A stretch of 13,209 bases of DNA. Source: Deltaproteobacteria bacterium. Lineage in GTDB: Bacteria > Desulfobacterota > DSM-4660 > Desulfatiglandales > Desulfatiglandaceae. The translations under genes and the position numbers were made by a program. Below are positions 1-6,726 of the stretch, one piece after another; position 1 is the first letter of the stretch; each line of letters starts with the position of its first letter. The stretch spans positions 1 through 13,209 of the forward strand of contig JAGHDR010000391.1 in NCBI GenBank assembly GCA_021159825.1, given 5' to 3'. The notes beneath the pieces were generated by a model, which worked only from the letters and a program-made list of their open reading frames with translations, had not been told where the DNA came from and did not search any database.

Positions 1-1
1 T

Positions 2-172
2 CCCTATACCCTGGCCGAGGTCACCAAAATACCCAAGAACATGGTTAAAATAGAGGGAAAGAAAGCTCAGCAGATGATCAACCTGATGCAGGCACTCGAA
101 GACCATGATGATGTCAGCCATGTGTACGCCAATTTTGACATTGCCGACGACGTGATGGAGGCGATGAGTTGA
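2..172 (+). CDS. yebC: YebC/PmpR-family protein, C-terminal end (partial)
   Basis: Only the last 56 codons are inside the window, and the 5' end is cut off. The tail reads in frame from base 2 to TGA at 170-172. It carries the typical YebC ending: a VTKIPKN segment, then a helix ending in LEDHDDVSHVYANFDI, which closely matches the conserved end of this family. YebC-like proteins are cytoplasmic; family members act either as DNA-binding transcription regulators or as ribosome-associated factors that ease translation of proline stretches, and this fragment cannot tell which. The stop shares one base with the ruvC ATG. yebC next to ruvC is a very common arrangement, so co-transcription with ruvCAB is likely. 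Confidence 0.93.
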   Translation, partial: PYTLAEVTKIPKNMVKIEGKKAQQMINLMQALEDHDDVSHVYANFDIADDVMEAMS

Positions 173-672
173 TGCGGGTGCTGGGGGTGGATCCCGGCTC
201 AAGGATTACCGGTTACGGCTTGCTTGAGGAGCAAAACCGTGAGATCTCTTTCATTGAGGCAGGTCTCGTCAAGCCGCCTGAAAAAATGCCTTTTTCTCAG
301 AAAATTCACAGAATTTTTCAAGGGCTCGTGGAAATCCTTGACCGCTGCGCGCCTGATGCGGTGGCGGTTGAAGACCTGTTCTATGCCAAAAACGCCAGAA
401 GTTCCCTCAAACTGGGACACGCCCGCGGCGCCGCCCTGATTGCCGCAGGCCAGCATAACATCCCGGTCTTTGAATATACACCACTGGAAATCAAAAAATC
501 GGTGGTGGGATACGGCAGAGCCGACAAAGAACAGGTTCGATCCATGGTCAGCATGATGCTGCAACTCAAAAAGCAGGTGCCCCTGGATGCTTCCGATGCT
601 CTGGCTGCTGCCATCTGCCATATCAACAGTTCCAGATTAAGAAGGCTCACGCAAAAAAGCCTAGGGAAATGA
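172..672 (+). CDS. ruvC: Crossover junction endodeoxyribonuclease RuvC
   Basis: RuvC is the dimeric endonuclease that resolves Holliday junctions by paired nicks after RuvAB branch migration. The product is 166 residues, close to the usual 160-175. The RNase H-like fold is evident from MRVLGVDPG at the start. The four expected acidic metal ligands are visible: D7 in GVDPG, E67 in AVEDLF, and D139 and D142 in LDASDA. The segment FYAKNARSS after E67 is also typical. ATG 172 overlaps the yebC stop by one base. A TTG at 169 sits at a better distance (7 nt) from the GGAGG at 157-161, but family N termini and codon preference favour the ATG. The ruvA start follows after 4 nt, so translation is probably coupled. 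Confidence 0.97.
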   Translation: MRVLGVDPGSRITGYGLLEEQNREISFIEAGLVKPPEKMPFSQKIHRIFQGLVEILDRCAPDAVAVEDLFYAKNARSSLKLGHARGAALIAAGQHNIPVFEYTPLEIKKSVVGYGRADKEQVRSMVSMMLQLKKQVPLDASDALAAAICHINSSRLRRLTQKSLGK

Positions 673-676
673 ACAT

Positions 677-1279
677 ATGATCTCACATTTGAGAGGCACC
701 CTGTTTGAAAAATCAACCCAGTCCATCATCATTGAAGTGGGCGGTGTGGGTTATGAGGTCTTTGTTCCCCTGTCCACCTTTTATGCCCTTCCCGAACATC
801 ATGGTCCGGTCAGTCTGCATATTCACACCCACATCAGGGAGGATGCGCTGGTGTTATTTGGGTTTTCCACCAAACTTGAGAAAAGCCTCTTTCTGATGTT
901 GGTCTCCGTTTCGGGCATCGGTCCCAAGCTATCGGCCAATATTCTCTCCGGAATGGGTGCCGAAGAGCTCCTGCGGGCCATTGCCTCGGGAGATACGGAT
1001 CGGTTGCAGGCTATTCCGGGAATCGGTAAAAAAACAGCGGAAAGGATTGCTCTGGAACTCAAAGATCGCGCGGCCAAATTTTCGGGCGATTCGGAAATAC
1101 CGCCCATGCAAACCCCGGGAACAGAAGCCGAACGAAGAATGGAAGATGCACTCTCAGCCCTCTTAAACCTGGGCTACTCGGTCAAGATGGCCAAGGCCGC
1201 CATTGAAAAGGCCAAAATTCTTGTGAAGGATCAAACCCTCGAGGGTCTGATCAAGGAGAGCCTCAAAATTCTGTCTTGA
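677..1279 (+). CDS. ruvA: Holliday junction branch migration protein RuvA
   Basis: RuvA forms tetramers that hold the four-way junction in a square-planar state and load the RuvB motor rings. The 200-residue length is standard. Residues 1-62 form the OB-fold domain (starts MISHLRG). Two helix-hairpin-helix motifs follow, SGIGPK at 79-84 and PGIGKKTA at 114-121. An acidic, proline-containing flexible linker lies around 135-152. The small C-terminal domain III (about 153-200), which contacts RuvB, contains the LLNLGYS segment. An AGGG lies about 10 nt upstream of the ATG. The stop overlaps a possible TTG start of ruvB. Confidence 0.97.
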   Translation: MISHLRGTLFEKSTQSIIIEVGGVGYEVFVPLSTFYALPEHHGPVSLHIHTHIREDALVLFGFSTKLEKSLFLMLVSVSGIGPKLSANILSGMGAEELLRAIASGDTDRLQAIPGIGKKTAERIALELKDRAAKFSGDSEIPPMQTPGTEAERRMEDALSALLNLGYSVKMAKAAIEKAKILVKDQTLEGLIKESLKILS

Positions 1280-1290
1280 ACCTGAATATT

Positions 1291-2319
1291 ATGGAAGATC
1301 ACATCACAGACCCGGCCCCCCAGCCCGAGGAAGTGCCGGCGGAAGTCAGCCTCCGGCCCAGAACACTTGAGGAGTATGTGGGCCAGAAGGACTTGAAGCG
1401 GAACCTTAAAGTGTTTATTGCGGCCGCAATGGGGCGTTCGGAAGCCCTGGACCACGTCCTTTTTCACGGCAGTCCGGGTTTGGGGAAAACGTCCCTTTCC
1501 CATATCATCGCAGGGGAACTGGAGGTGAACATCAGAAGCACTTCCGGTCCGGTGATCGAAAAACCGGGAGATCTCGCCGCCATTCTAACCAATCTTCAGC
1601 CCAAAGATGTTCTGTTCATCGATGAAATACATCGCCTGAACCATGTGGTGGAAGAAATTCTGTACCCGGCCATGGAAGACTATGAACTGGATATCATCAT
1701 CGGACAGGGGCCTTCGGCCCGAACCATGAAAATCCCCCTGCCCCCGTTTACTTTGGTGGGCGCCACCACACGGGCGGGGCTTCTGACACCTCCCTTACGG
1801 GATCGGTTCGGCATGATTCTGCGTCTCGATTTCTACGAGCCTGAAGACCTTTACAAAATCGTTGTGCGGTCCGCCGGTCTCCTGGAGATTCCCATCAAAG
1901 ATGAGGGCGCCCTCGAAATCGCCAAACGTGCCAGGGGAACGCCACGTATCGCCAATCGGCTATTGCGCCGGGTACGCGATTTTGCAGAGGTAAAAGCGGA
2001 TGGGGTTATTACCCAGCAGGTGGCGAGCCGGGCCCTGGACATGCTTGAAGTGGATGATCAGGGGCTCGACAAGATGGACCGGTTTATCATGCATACCATC
2101 ATTGAGAAGTTTGATGGGGGACCCATCGGCTTGAGCAGCCTCTGCGCCGCCGTGGGGGAGGAAAAAGGCACCATCGAGGATGTCTATGAACCCTTCCTGA
2201 TTCAGAGCGGGTATATCAAGCGGACCCCTCAGGGCCGAGTGGCCACGCGCCGAGCCTACCTTCACTTGCACCTGGAAATCAGAGAAGTTGACCATTCCCA
2301 TCAAAGAAAGCTCTTCTAG
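1291..2319 (+). CDS. ruvB: Holliday junction branch migration ATPase RuvB
   Basis: RuvB is the AAA+ hexameric motor that pumps DNA through the RuvA-bound junction. From ATG 1291 the product is 342 residues, near the usual 330-350. Visible motifs are Walker [10 protein letters not shown] at 60-68 (serine replaces the more usual proline in GPPGLGKT), Walker [10 protein letters not shown] at 108-116, sensor 1 GATTRAG at 157-163 and the arginine-finger region LRDRFG at 169-174. The C-terminal winged-helix domain ends with [13 protein letters not shown]. The start is uncertain: an in-frame TTG at 1276 overlaps the ruvA stop as TTGA and would add five residues; neither start has a well-placed Shine-Dalgarno. 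No clear rho-independent terminator follows, and AT-rich insertion-sequence DNA begins within a few dozen bases of the stop. Confidence 0.96.
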   Translation: MEDHITDPAPQPEEVPAEVSLRPRTLEEYVGQKDLKRNLKVFIAAAMGRSEALDHVLFHGSPGLGKTSLSHIIAGELEVNIRSTSGPVIEKPGDLAAILTNLQPKDVLFIDEIHRLNHVVEEILYPAMEDYELDIIIGQGPSARTMKIPLPPFTLVGATTRAGLLTPPLRDRFGMILRLDFYEPEDLYKIVVRSAGLLEIPIKDEGALEIAKRARGTPRIANRLLRRVRDFAEVKADGVITQQVASRALDMLEVDDQGLDKMDRFIMHTIIEKFDGGPIGLSSLCAAVGEEKGTIEDVYEPFLIQSGYIKRTPQGRVATRRAYLHLHLEIREVDHSHQRKLF

Positions 2320-2334
2320 GAGTTTTGATCTATG

Positions 2335-2346
2335 CGGCGTACGCCG
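2335..2346. repeat. 12-bp perfect palindrome downstream of ruvB
   Basis: CGGCGTACGCCG is a perfect self-complementary 12-mer lying 15 bases after the ruvB stop. No T-run follows, so it is not a standard rho-independent terminator. It may belong to the left (terminus) end of the IS91-like element; it is followed by AGTAATAA and CTTG. The rest of 2320-2444 has no gene that I can recognise. Confidence 0.5.
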
Positions 2347-2423
2347 AGTAATAACTTGAAAGTATAGGAATTTCCATTTTTTGTTCAGTCATACCAAATA
2401 GTTGTTGAAGTGATGGTGATAAA

Positions 2424-2442
2424 TGTGTCAAAAAAGGACACA
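2424..2442 (+). promoter_or_regulatory. Small hairpin holding the transposase Shine-Dalgarno
   Basis: TGTGTC (2424-2429) and GACACA (2437-2442) can pair around an AAAAAAG loop. The likely Shine-Dalgarno AAGGA (2434-2438), six bases before ATG 2445, lies across the loop and the 3' arm. Pairing would partly hide it and lower transposase translation. This is inferred from sequence alone. Confidence 0.35.
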
Positions 2443-2444
2443 TT

Positions 2445-3877
2445 ATGCATATACCATCAAGCCAAAAAATTGATAAAGAAATTTTCCGGACGATATTTAT
2501 TGATCATTGGGAATCATTCAAAGATCGTCATCCTGTGTATGCGACTTCGCAATATGAAAATCCGGTTCAGAAGATGCTCGATTGCGGCAAGGAAAGTGCC
2601 GGATATAGTGAGCACCGGTGTGTTTATTGCGGTGGTGACATTTGCCGGATAGGGTTTTATATGAAAGAACTGCTTTGCCTACAATATGTTGTAGATGGAA
2701 CGAATTTTATACACAAATCATCCGGTTTTATTATAAAGAGGTGAAACTATCTTTCATGCTTTGTTGTGCCCGTAGGGCATGGGGGTTAGTTACAAAAGCT
2801 GTTTTTGTTTATCCTGTGCCAAAAAGTACGTTGATGATTTTGTTGGTCAAGTGAGCCGGGTGCTTCATGGAGGCATGAATTATTATCATATTGTATTGAC
2901 AATACCCGATCAACTGAGAATCCCTTTTTATAGGGCTCGACATGATGGAAGCTTGTTATCGGCCTTTATGAAATGTGGGCACGAATGTTTGGAAGACGTC
3001 GTCGGAACTGTTCTTCGGCGGAAACTGAAAATAGGAACGATCGTCGTTGTTCAAACGCATGGTCGATCCGGTCATTATAATCCGCATTTACATATTATCA
3101 TGACAAGCGGTGGGATAAATGAAGAGATGGGCAGTTGGTTTGATTTAAGGTTTTTTAAATATGAGATTATCCATAAGAAATGGCAGTATCATTTATTCAG
3201 AATGCTCAAGTCCCATTATAATAGCAGTGCGGTTGATAAACTTATTGATGAGTTATGGAAAAAGTACCCCAAAGATTTGGTTGCCAATGTGAGCAAAGGT
3301 AATGTGCCTGAAACATGTGGGGGTCTGGCGCGATATCCGGCGAAATATGTTGCGTCCCCTCCGATAGCGTTGAGACGGATAATCAGTTATGATGGTGAAT
3401 ATGTTACCTATTGGTACAATGATCATATGACAAAATCCAGGAAGGTTGAAACCGTGGAAGTTGATGTTTTTATCGGTCGAATGGTTCAACATATAATGCC
3501 TAAATGGTTCCATCGGGTTCGCTATTACGGATTACAGGCTACTAAAACCTTTGAGAAATGGTCGGAAAGGGATGAAGGCTCTGGGGCGTAAGGTTAAGGG
3601 GGTGTATCAAGTCGTAAAAGCGAAAAGATATCGTGAACGTTATATGGAGATCAGCTCCCAAGATCCTTTTTTGTGTCGGTATTGTGGTCATGAAATGGTG
3701 CTATGGAAGATATGGCATCCAAACTATGGAGTTCTATATGACGAGTATGAGAATATCAAATCCGACAAATACGGGACGGTTCCCGGACAAGACGACAGTG
3801 GAGGGGTTAGACTTCCCCCTTCGGCCCTCCTCTGGAAGAATACCACTACCGTTGTTCCCATTGCCGGTATGAAATGA
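2445..3877 (+). pseudogene. IS91-family Y2 transposase, disrupted
   Basis: Three reading-frame blocks together give one IS91-type transposase. Block 1 (2445-2657) starts at ATG with AAGGA six bases upstream and contains the N-terminal zinc-binding region, including VQKMLDCG and CVYCGGD. Block 2 (from 2788 in the next frame) resumes exactly with SYKSCFCLSCAKKYVDDFV. It contains the HUH metal motif PHLHIIMTSGG, the twin-tyrosine motif RYPAKYVASPPI with Y-x3-Y, and the typical MVQHIMPK and VRYYGLQATKTF. Its frame stops at TAA 3589-3591. Block 3, one base further on, carries the C-terminal GMKALGRKVKG and a zinc-ribbon-like CRYCGHEM...WKIWHPNYGV, ending at 3875-3877. The breaks are a 130-bp insertion (2658-2787) and a +1 shift near AAAGGG at 3566-3571. 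Many similar intact proteins exist in Desulfobacterota as I recall, so this copy is judged a pseudogene. A late fragment starting at ATG 2779 could still be translated. Confidence 0.85.
2658..2787 (+). other. 130-bp structured insertion inside the transposase zinc finger
   Basis: Removing these bases joins codons for RIGF (ending at 2657) to SYKSCFC (starting at 2788) and restores the conserved zinc-binding region in frame. The segment contains three inverted repeats: ATGAAAGA (2661-2668) with TCTTTCAT (2750-2757), CTACAA-TATG-TTGTAG (2679-2694), and TGCCC-GTA-GGGCA (2767-2779). GGGTT occurs at both junctions (2652-2656 and 2783-2787), resembling a 5-bp target duplication, though the offset is 131 and so one base has also changed. 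No tRNA, known ribozyme or terminal inverted repeat is recognisable. It may be a small non-autonomous element. Confidence 0.6.
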
Positions 3878-4023
3878 AGGTAAATGAAGCGATTATAGAC
3901 GTCGAAATTGCAAAAGCAGAATTTGAAGGAAGAAATATAGAGGGTTTTATGCCCGTTCTCGGTTGCCCAGGGTGTAATCAAGAAACAATGGAATATGTGG
4001 AAGGTAGTAAGCCCGCGCGTTAG
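3832..4023 (+). CDS. Small zinc-ribbon-like protein linked to the IS91-type transposase
   Basis: An open frame runs from just after a stop at 3808-3810 to TAG at 4021-4023, overlapping the transposase 3' end in another frame. It encodes a coherent protein beginning LEEYHYRCSHCRYEM and ending GCPGCNQETMEYVE. Two CxxC pairs (3853-3864 and near 3964-3975) suggest one zinc ribbon of about 60 residues. There is no ATG before the first CxxC; CTG at 3832 sits where a start would be expected and could be a decayed ATG. The alternative ATG at 3874 overlaps the transposase stop as ATGA, but loses the first cysteine pair. The stop lies inside the right-end hairpin. It may be an accessory factor of the element or a remnant. 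The function is unknown. Confidence 0.45.
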   Translation: MEEYHYRCSHCRYEMKVNEAIIDVEIAKAEFEGRNIEGFMPVLGCPGCNQETMEYVEGSKPAR

Positions 4024-4035
4024 CGCGCTAAGTTC
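4015..4035. repeat. GC-rich hairpin and GTTC, candidate origin end of the IS91-like element
   Basis: GCGCG (4015-4019) pairs with CGCGC (4024-4028) around TTAG, followed by TAA and GTTC (4032-4035). A hairpin a few bases before a GTTC-like tetranucleotide is what IS91-family origin ends look like. Sequence composition changes to very AT-rich immediately to the right. Confidence 0.5.
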
Positions 4036-4046
4036 CTACGTTTGGC

Positions 4047-4079
4047 CACGAAATAATAATAAAATAAATTATTATCGTG
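4047..4079. repeat. AT-rich inverted repeat at the 3' end of the 82-residue gene
   Basis: CACG-AA-ATAATAAT and ATTATTAT-CGTG pair over 12 positions with a two-base bulge and a seven-base loop. It covers the stop codon of the minus-strand gene (4072-4074). It could act as a weak terminator or be the end of a small element. No T-run follows on either strand. Confidence 0.4.
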
Positions 4080-4320
4080 TTCCATAAAAGTTGGTTTTCA
4101 GGTCAAACTCAAATTTAGCAGGCCATGATGATCCGTGACCTGTTTTATATTTTCTGGTTACTTTCAAAGGCTTATATATTATTTTTATTTCGCCGTGAAT
4201 TGGAGACACTGAATTTTCCTTGTAAGTTGTTAAATCAATTTCATTAAATTCAAAGTCTTTAAAATTCAACCCGAGATCAGAAATAGCGTTAAGAACATCT
4301 TCTTTTTCATCTGCTAACAT
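4072..4320 (-). CDS. Small conserved-looking hypothetical protein, 82 residues
   Basis: I do not recognise a named family. From ATG 4320 the product is 82 residues, begins MLADEKEDVLNAISDLGL and is acidic at the N terminus. The middle is predicted beta-rich, containing EIKIIYKPLKVTRKY. The end carries a GHGSSWPAKFEFDLKTNFYG motif resembling the tails of small uncharacterised bacterial and phage proteins that I only vaguely recall. There is no signal peptide or membrane segment. The start is set by a strong Shine-Dalgarno AGGAGG (4333-4328) exactly 7 nt before this ATG; the upstream ATG at 4326 is only one base from it. The gene lies alone between insertion-sequence debris and the sec operon, in AT-rich DNA, so horizontal origin is plausible. 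The good ribosome binding site argues that it is expressed. Confidence 0.7.
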   Translation of the reverse strand: MLADEKEDVLNAISDLGLNFKDFEFNEIDLTTYKENSVSPIHGEIKIIYKPLKVTRKYKTGHGSSWPAKFEFDLKTNFYGTR

Positions 4321-4327
4321 TATCATA

Positions 4328-4333
4328 CCTCCT
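4328..4333 (-). promoter_or_regulatory. Shine-Dalgarno AGGAGG deciding the start of the 82-residue gene
   Basis: AGGAGG on the minus strand is followed by 7 nt and ATG at 4320-4318. The longer option starting at 4326 would leave a one-base spacer and is unlikely. Confidence 0.75.
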
Positions 4334-4551
4334 ATAGTTATTTTTCAAGCGAACCATTGATTATCAGGTAGAATTTCCTTGATAACTTGGTGTTGGCAGT
4401 GTTTTCGGGCAAGTTTGCTCTGTACCAATATCATCATTTGTTCGCACGGTAGCATAGGGAGAATAGATTGGGCAAGCCAAAAAAACAGGAAATTCTTTAG
4501 GAGGTTCGAGAGGTTATGTGGGTCAAGCATACTCCATCCACGGATCTTTAC
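4334..4551. other. About 220 bp without a convincing gene
   Basis: A 61-codon minus-strand frame (4345-4530) has no usable ribosome binding site and no recognisable product. On the plus strand, 4411-4449 reads KFALYQYHHLFAR before a stop, weakly similar to the LYRQEQIFAR region of IS66-type transposases, so this could be insertion-sequence debris. Near the right edge CCATCCACG (4534-4542) matches one arm of the palindrome found beside secF. No clear terminator for the TPR gene is visible. Confidence 0.4.
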
Positions 4552-6561
4552 TTAATCCCCACCGACCCCTTCAAGCCGCAATCTCAGATAAGCTTCCGAA
4601 GCTTCAGGATGCTCCGGGTAAAGATCAAGCACCCGCCGGTAGGCTTTTATGGATTTTGGGATCTGATTTTTCTTTTCACTGAGTCTTGCCAGCTGCAGCC
4701 AGAGCTCCATGTCGTCAGGCTTTTGCTCTAAAATCTTCTCCATCTCGCTGATCGCCAGGGTTTCCTTCCCGGTCTTAAGGTAGGCAAAAATCAGGTATTC
4801 CCTCAGGAAAATGTTTTCGGGATCAGCCTTCACCCCCTTTTTCATAATGTCAATGATTGCCTGATAGCTCTTTCGGTTCACCAGAATTTCAAATAATTCA
4901 TGAAGCAACGGCGCCGCCTGGCTCTTTTCGTCCCTTAGGAGCTTTTCAATCTCCCTGATCCCCAAATCCACTTTTCCGGCCTTCAGGTATGCCATTGCCA
5001 GATATTCTTTGATCCGGACCTGGTCGGGATTCTCTTTCGCTTCTTTTTCCAGAATGGGGATCAGTTGATCATATTCACCCCGGTTTTTCAAATATTCGAA
5101 AACAAAATCATAAGCGTCCGTTCCGCCGGGTTTAAGTTCCAGCAAAATAAGTGCCTGACCATAGGCGGCAGGGGTATTATTTTCTTTTCTGTAGATATCA
5201 AAAAGGATTTCCTGGACCGTGGTATCTTCAGGATGGTTTTTGATATAACCTTCAAAATAGGGTAACGCGGCCTTCAGGTTCCCACCTTCGTATTCCAGAA
5301 CACCCAGATTGTAACTCACGGCTTTATTATTAGGATCCAGTGAAAGGATTTTCTCATAGACTTGCCTGAGCGCACCGTTATCCCCCTGTTGCTCCAAAAT
5401 ATTGGCCATGAGAGCCTGCCCCTGCTTTGAATCGGGCTTTTTCTCCAGGAGCCGGGACAGGACCTTCCGGGCCTTTTCAAGGGTTCCCTTGTCTGTTAAT
5501 CTCCGGGCCAGCTTCAACCGCCCTTCAAAATCATCGGAGTTTAAAGTGACCGCATTGTTCAGATAAAAATCAGCCTCTTTCTGTTGTCCCAACTGTTCAT
5601 AAAGCGCAGATAAATTATAGTGAAGGTTGGGATCCTTCTGGTCGAGATTGACAGCTGAGAGATAGGCTGAAACAGCCTTTTCAGGCTGCCCGGCTTTCGT
5701 ATGGAGGAAACCCAGATTTTTATACAGAGGGAGGCGCTCAGCGGGAGGCGCATGTTCAATCATTATTTCGTACTGTTTAGCAGCTTTGTCCCATTCTTCT
5801 CTGCCCTCCAGTATTTCAGCCATCCGGGCGCGCGCCACAAGATCATCCGGTCTTTTTTTGAGCAGTTGGTTCAAAACACGGATGATACCGCTTTGGTCTT
5901 TCAAAGCGCTATAGCAGGCCAGAAGACTGTTTAGCGTTTCAATGTCGGTTTTTTTCGCCGCCTTTTTCCGGAGCATGGGAACCGCTCTTTTCCATTTTTT
6001 CTGCGCCATGAGCTCATCCAGAAGACGATCATGGATTCGGCCGTCATCAGGAAGGAGACCGTTGCCCCTTTCAAGGATCGCAAGTCTCATTTGATCATCA
6101 ATAATCCGGTTGGCTTTTTCCAGCCAGTCCTCCGCATAGGGCTGAATAATCCACAAGATGGTTCCGATTTCGTGATTCAGGTATTTGACGTCTATCCGAA
6201 ATTTGTAGCGCTGAAAGGCATCTTTTTGGGGCAGCAATTCGGTGAGCGTCAGGGTGTCGTATTGCAGAGCACTGACGTCAAACCTTTTACAGACCAGGCG
6301 GATATTCACGTTAAAGGGAATGGTGGTGGAGATATCGGTAATTTTCAGATTGTCTCTGGGGCGCAGGGAAAGGGTTTCCCCTGACAAAAGCTTACGCGGT
6401 TCCCCATTGACGGCTATCAAAATGTACTTCAGGCGAGGGGCATGGGATTTTTTCTGCTGCCACAGCCACCAGCCTGCGGCTGAGACGCTCAGCACCGCAA
6501 GCGTGAACAGCCGGAAGAGCAGCCTGCGGCGGGCCCTTTTTTTTCTGCTATTTGCCGGCAA
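4552..6561 (-). CDS. Membrane-anchored tetratricopeptide-repeat protein
   Basis: This is a 669-residue protein with a very basic N terminus (RKKRARRRLLF), then one hydrophobic segment at about 14-34, and no lipobox or clear cleavage site. It is therefore probably a type II inner-membrane anchor with the bulk in the periplasm. Residues 45-150 form a region without recognised motifs. From about residue 185 to the end, some eleven to fourteen TPR-like 34-residue helical pairs follow, with typical endings such as AVNLDQKDPNLHYNLSALYE and ILSLDPNNKAVSYNLG. TPR arrays bind proteins. The start is TTG (6561-6559), with GAGG seven bases upstream; no ATG precedes it in frame at a reasonable place. It is last in the queA-tgt-yajC-secD-secF row, 160 bp after secF, so a role in export or envelope assembly is possible but unproven. 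Confidence 0.85.
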   Translation of the reverse strand: MPANSRKKRARRRLLFRLFTLAVLSVSAAGWWLWQQKKSHAPRLKYILIAVNGEPRKLLSGETLSLRPRDNLKITDISTTIPFNVNIRLVCKRFDVSALQYDTLTLTELLPQKDAFQRYKFRIDVKYLNHEIGTILWIIQPYAEDWLEKANRIIDDQMRLAILERGNGLLPDDGRIHDRLLDELMAQKKWKRAVPMLRKKAAKKTDIETLNSLLACYSALKDQSGIIRVLNQLLKKRPDDLVARARMAEILEGREEWDKAAKQYEIMIEHAPPAERLPLYKNLGFLHTKAGQPEKAVSAYLSAVNLDQKDPNLHYNLSALYEQLGQQKEADFYLNNAVTLNSDDFEGRLKLARRLTDKGTLEKARKVLSRLLEKKPDSKQGQALMANILEQQGDNGALRQVYEKILSLDPNNKAVSYNLGVLEYEGGNLKAALPYFEGYIKNHPEDTTVQEILFDIYRKENNTPAAYGQALILLELKPGGTDAYDFVFEYLKNRGEYDQLIPILEKEAKENPDQVRIKEYLAMAYLKAGKVDLGIREIEKLLRDEKSQAAPLLHELFEILVNRKSYQAIIDIMKKGVKADPENIFLREYLIFAYLKTGKETLAISEMEKILEQKPDDMELWLQLARLSEKKNQIPKSIKAYRRVLDLYPEHPEASEAYLRLRLEGVGGD

Positions 6562-6669
6562 TGGACAACCTCAAAGCACCGATCTATTCGGCCAATGGGC
6601 CTTCGGAAGCGACCCGAAATCACAATTTTGGCATAACCTGAGGCTGTTGATGGTTCATTGGCCGCTATC

Positions 6670-6726
6670 TGTAGTGCCCATCCACAAATGGCCAATTTTC
6701 TTATTCGTGGATGGACACTCGCTACA
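6670..6726. repeat. Long imperfect palindrome at the secF 3' end
   Basis: CCATCCAC (6678-6685) pairs perfectly with GTGGATGG (6707-6714) around a 21-base loop. After one C/A mismatch, AGTG (6673-6676) pairs with CACT (6716-6719), and TGT/ACA can extend it. The right arm runs into the secF stop (6722-6724). There is no T-run, so a plain rho-independent terminator is unlikely. It looks like a REP-type or miniature element, or an mRNA-end stabiliser between secF and the TPR gene. A 9-base piece of one arm recurs at 4534-4542. The rest of the 160-bp gap (6562-6721) holds no gene. Confidence 0.55.

Larger units (their letters stand above)
2335..4035 (+). mobile_element. Degraded IS91-family element (HUH/Y2 rolling-circle transposase)
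   Basis: The boundaries are approximate. The body is a broken IS91-type transposase gene plus a small overlapping zinc-ribbon ORF. On the left, between ruvB and the transposase, lies a perfect 12-bp palindrome (2335-2346) followed by CTTG; on the right a GC-rich hairpin (4015-4028) is followed by TAA and GTTC (4032-4035). IS91-family elements transpose by rolling-circle replication, make no target duplication, and have a hairpin at the origin end next to a GTTC- or CTTG-like tetranucleotide, so the right side is a plausible origin end. Base composition is clearly AT-richer than the flanking ruv and sec genes, which fits horizontal origin. The element is almost certainly inactive. Exact ends would need alignment with an intact relative. 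Confidence 0.7.

Noticed and set aside
2410..2652. 80-codon plus-strand frame over the transposase start
   Set aside because: It overlaps the zinc-binding block of the transposase in the wrong frame, and the alternative frame matches the family.
2642..2854. 70-codon plus-strand frame through the 130-bp insertion
   Set aside because: It crosses from the insertion into the transposase in the wrong frame and resembles nothing.
4345..4530. 61-codon minus-strand frame
   Set aside because: No ribosome binding site at usable spacing, no recognisable product, and it lies in likely insertion-sequence debris.
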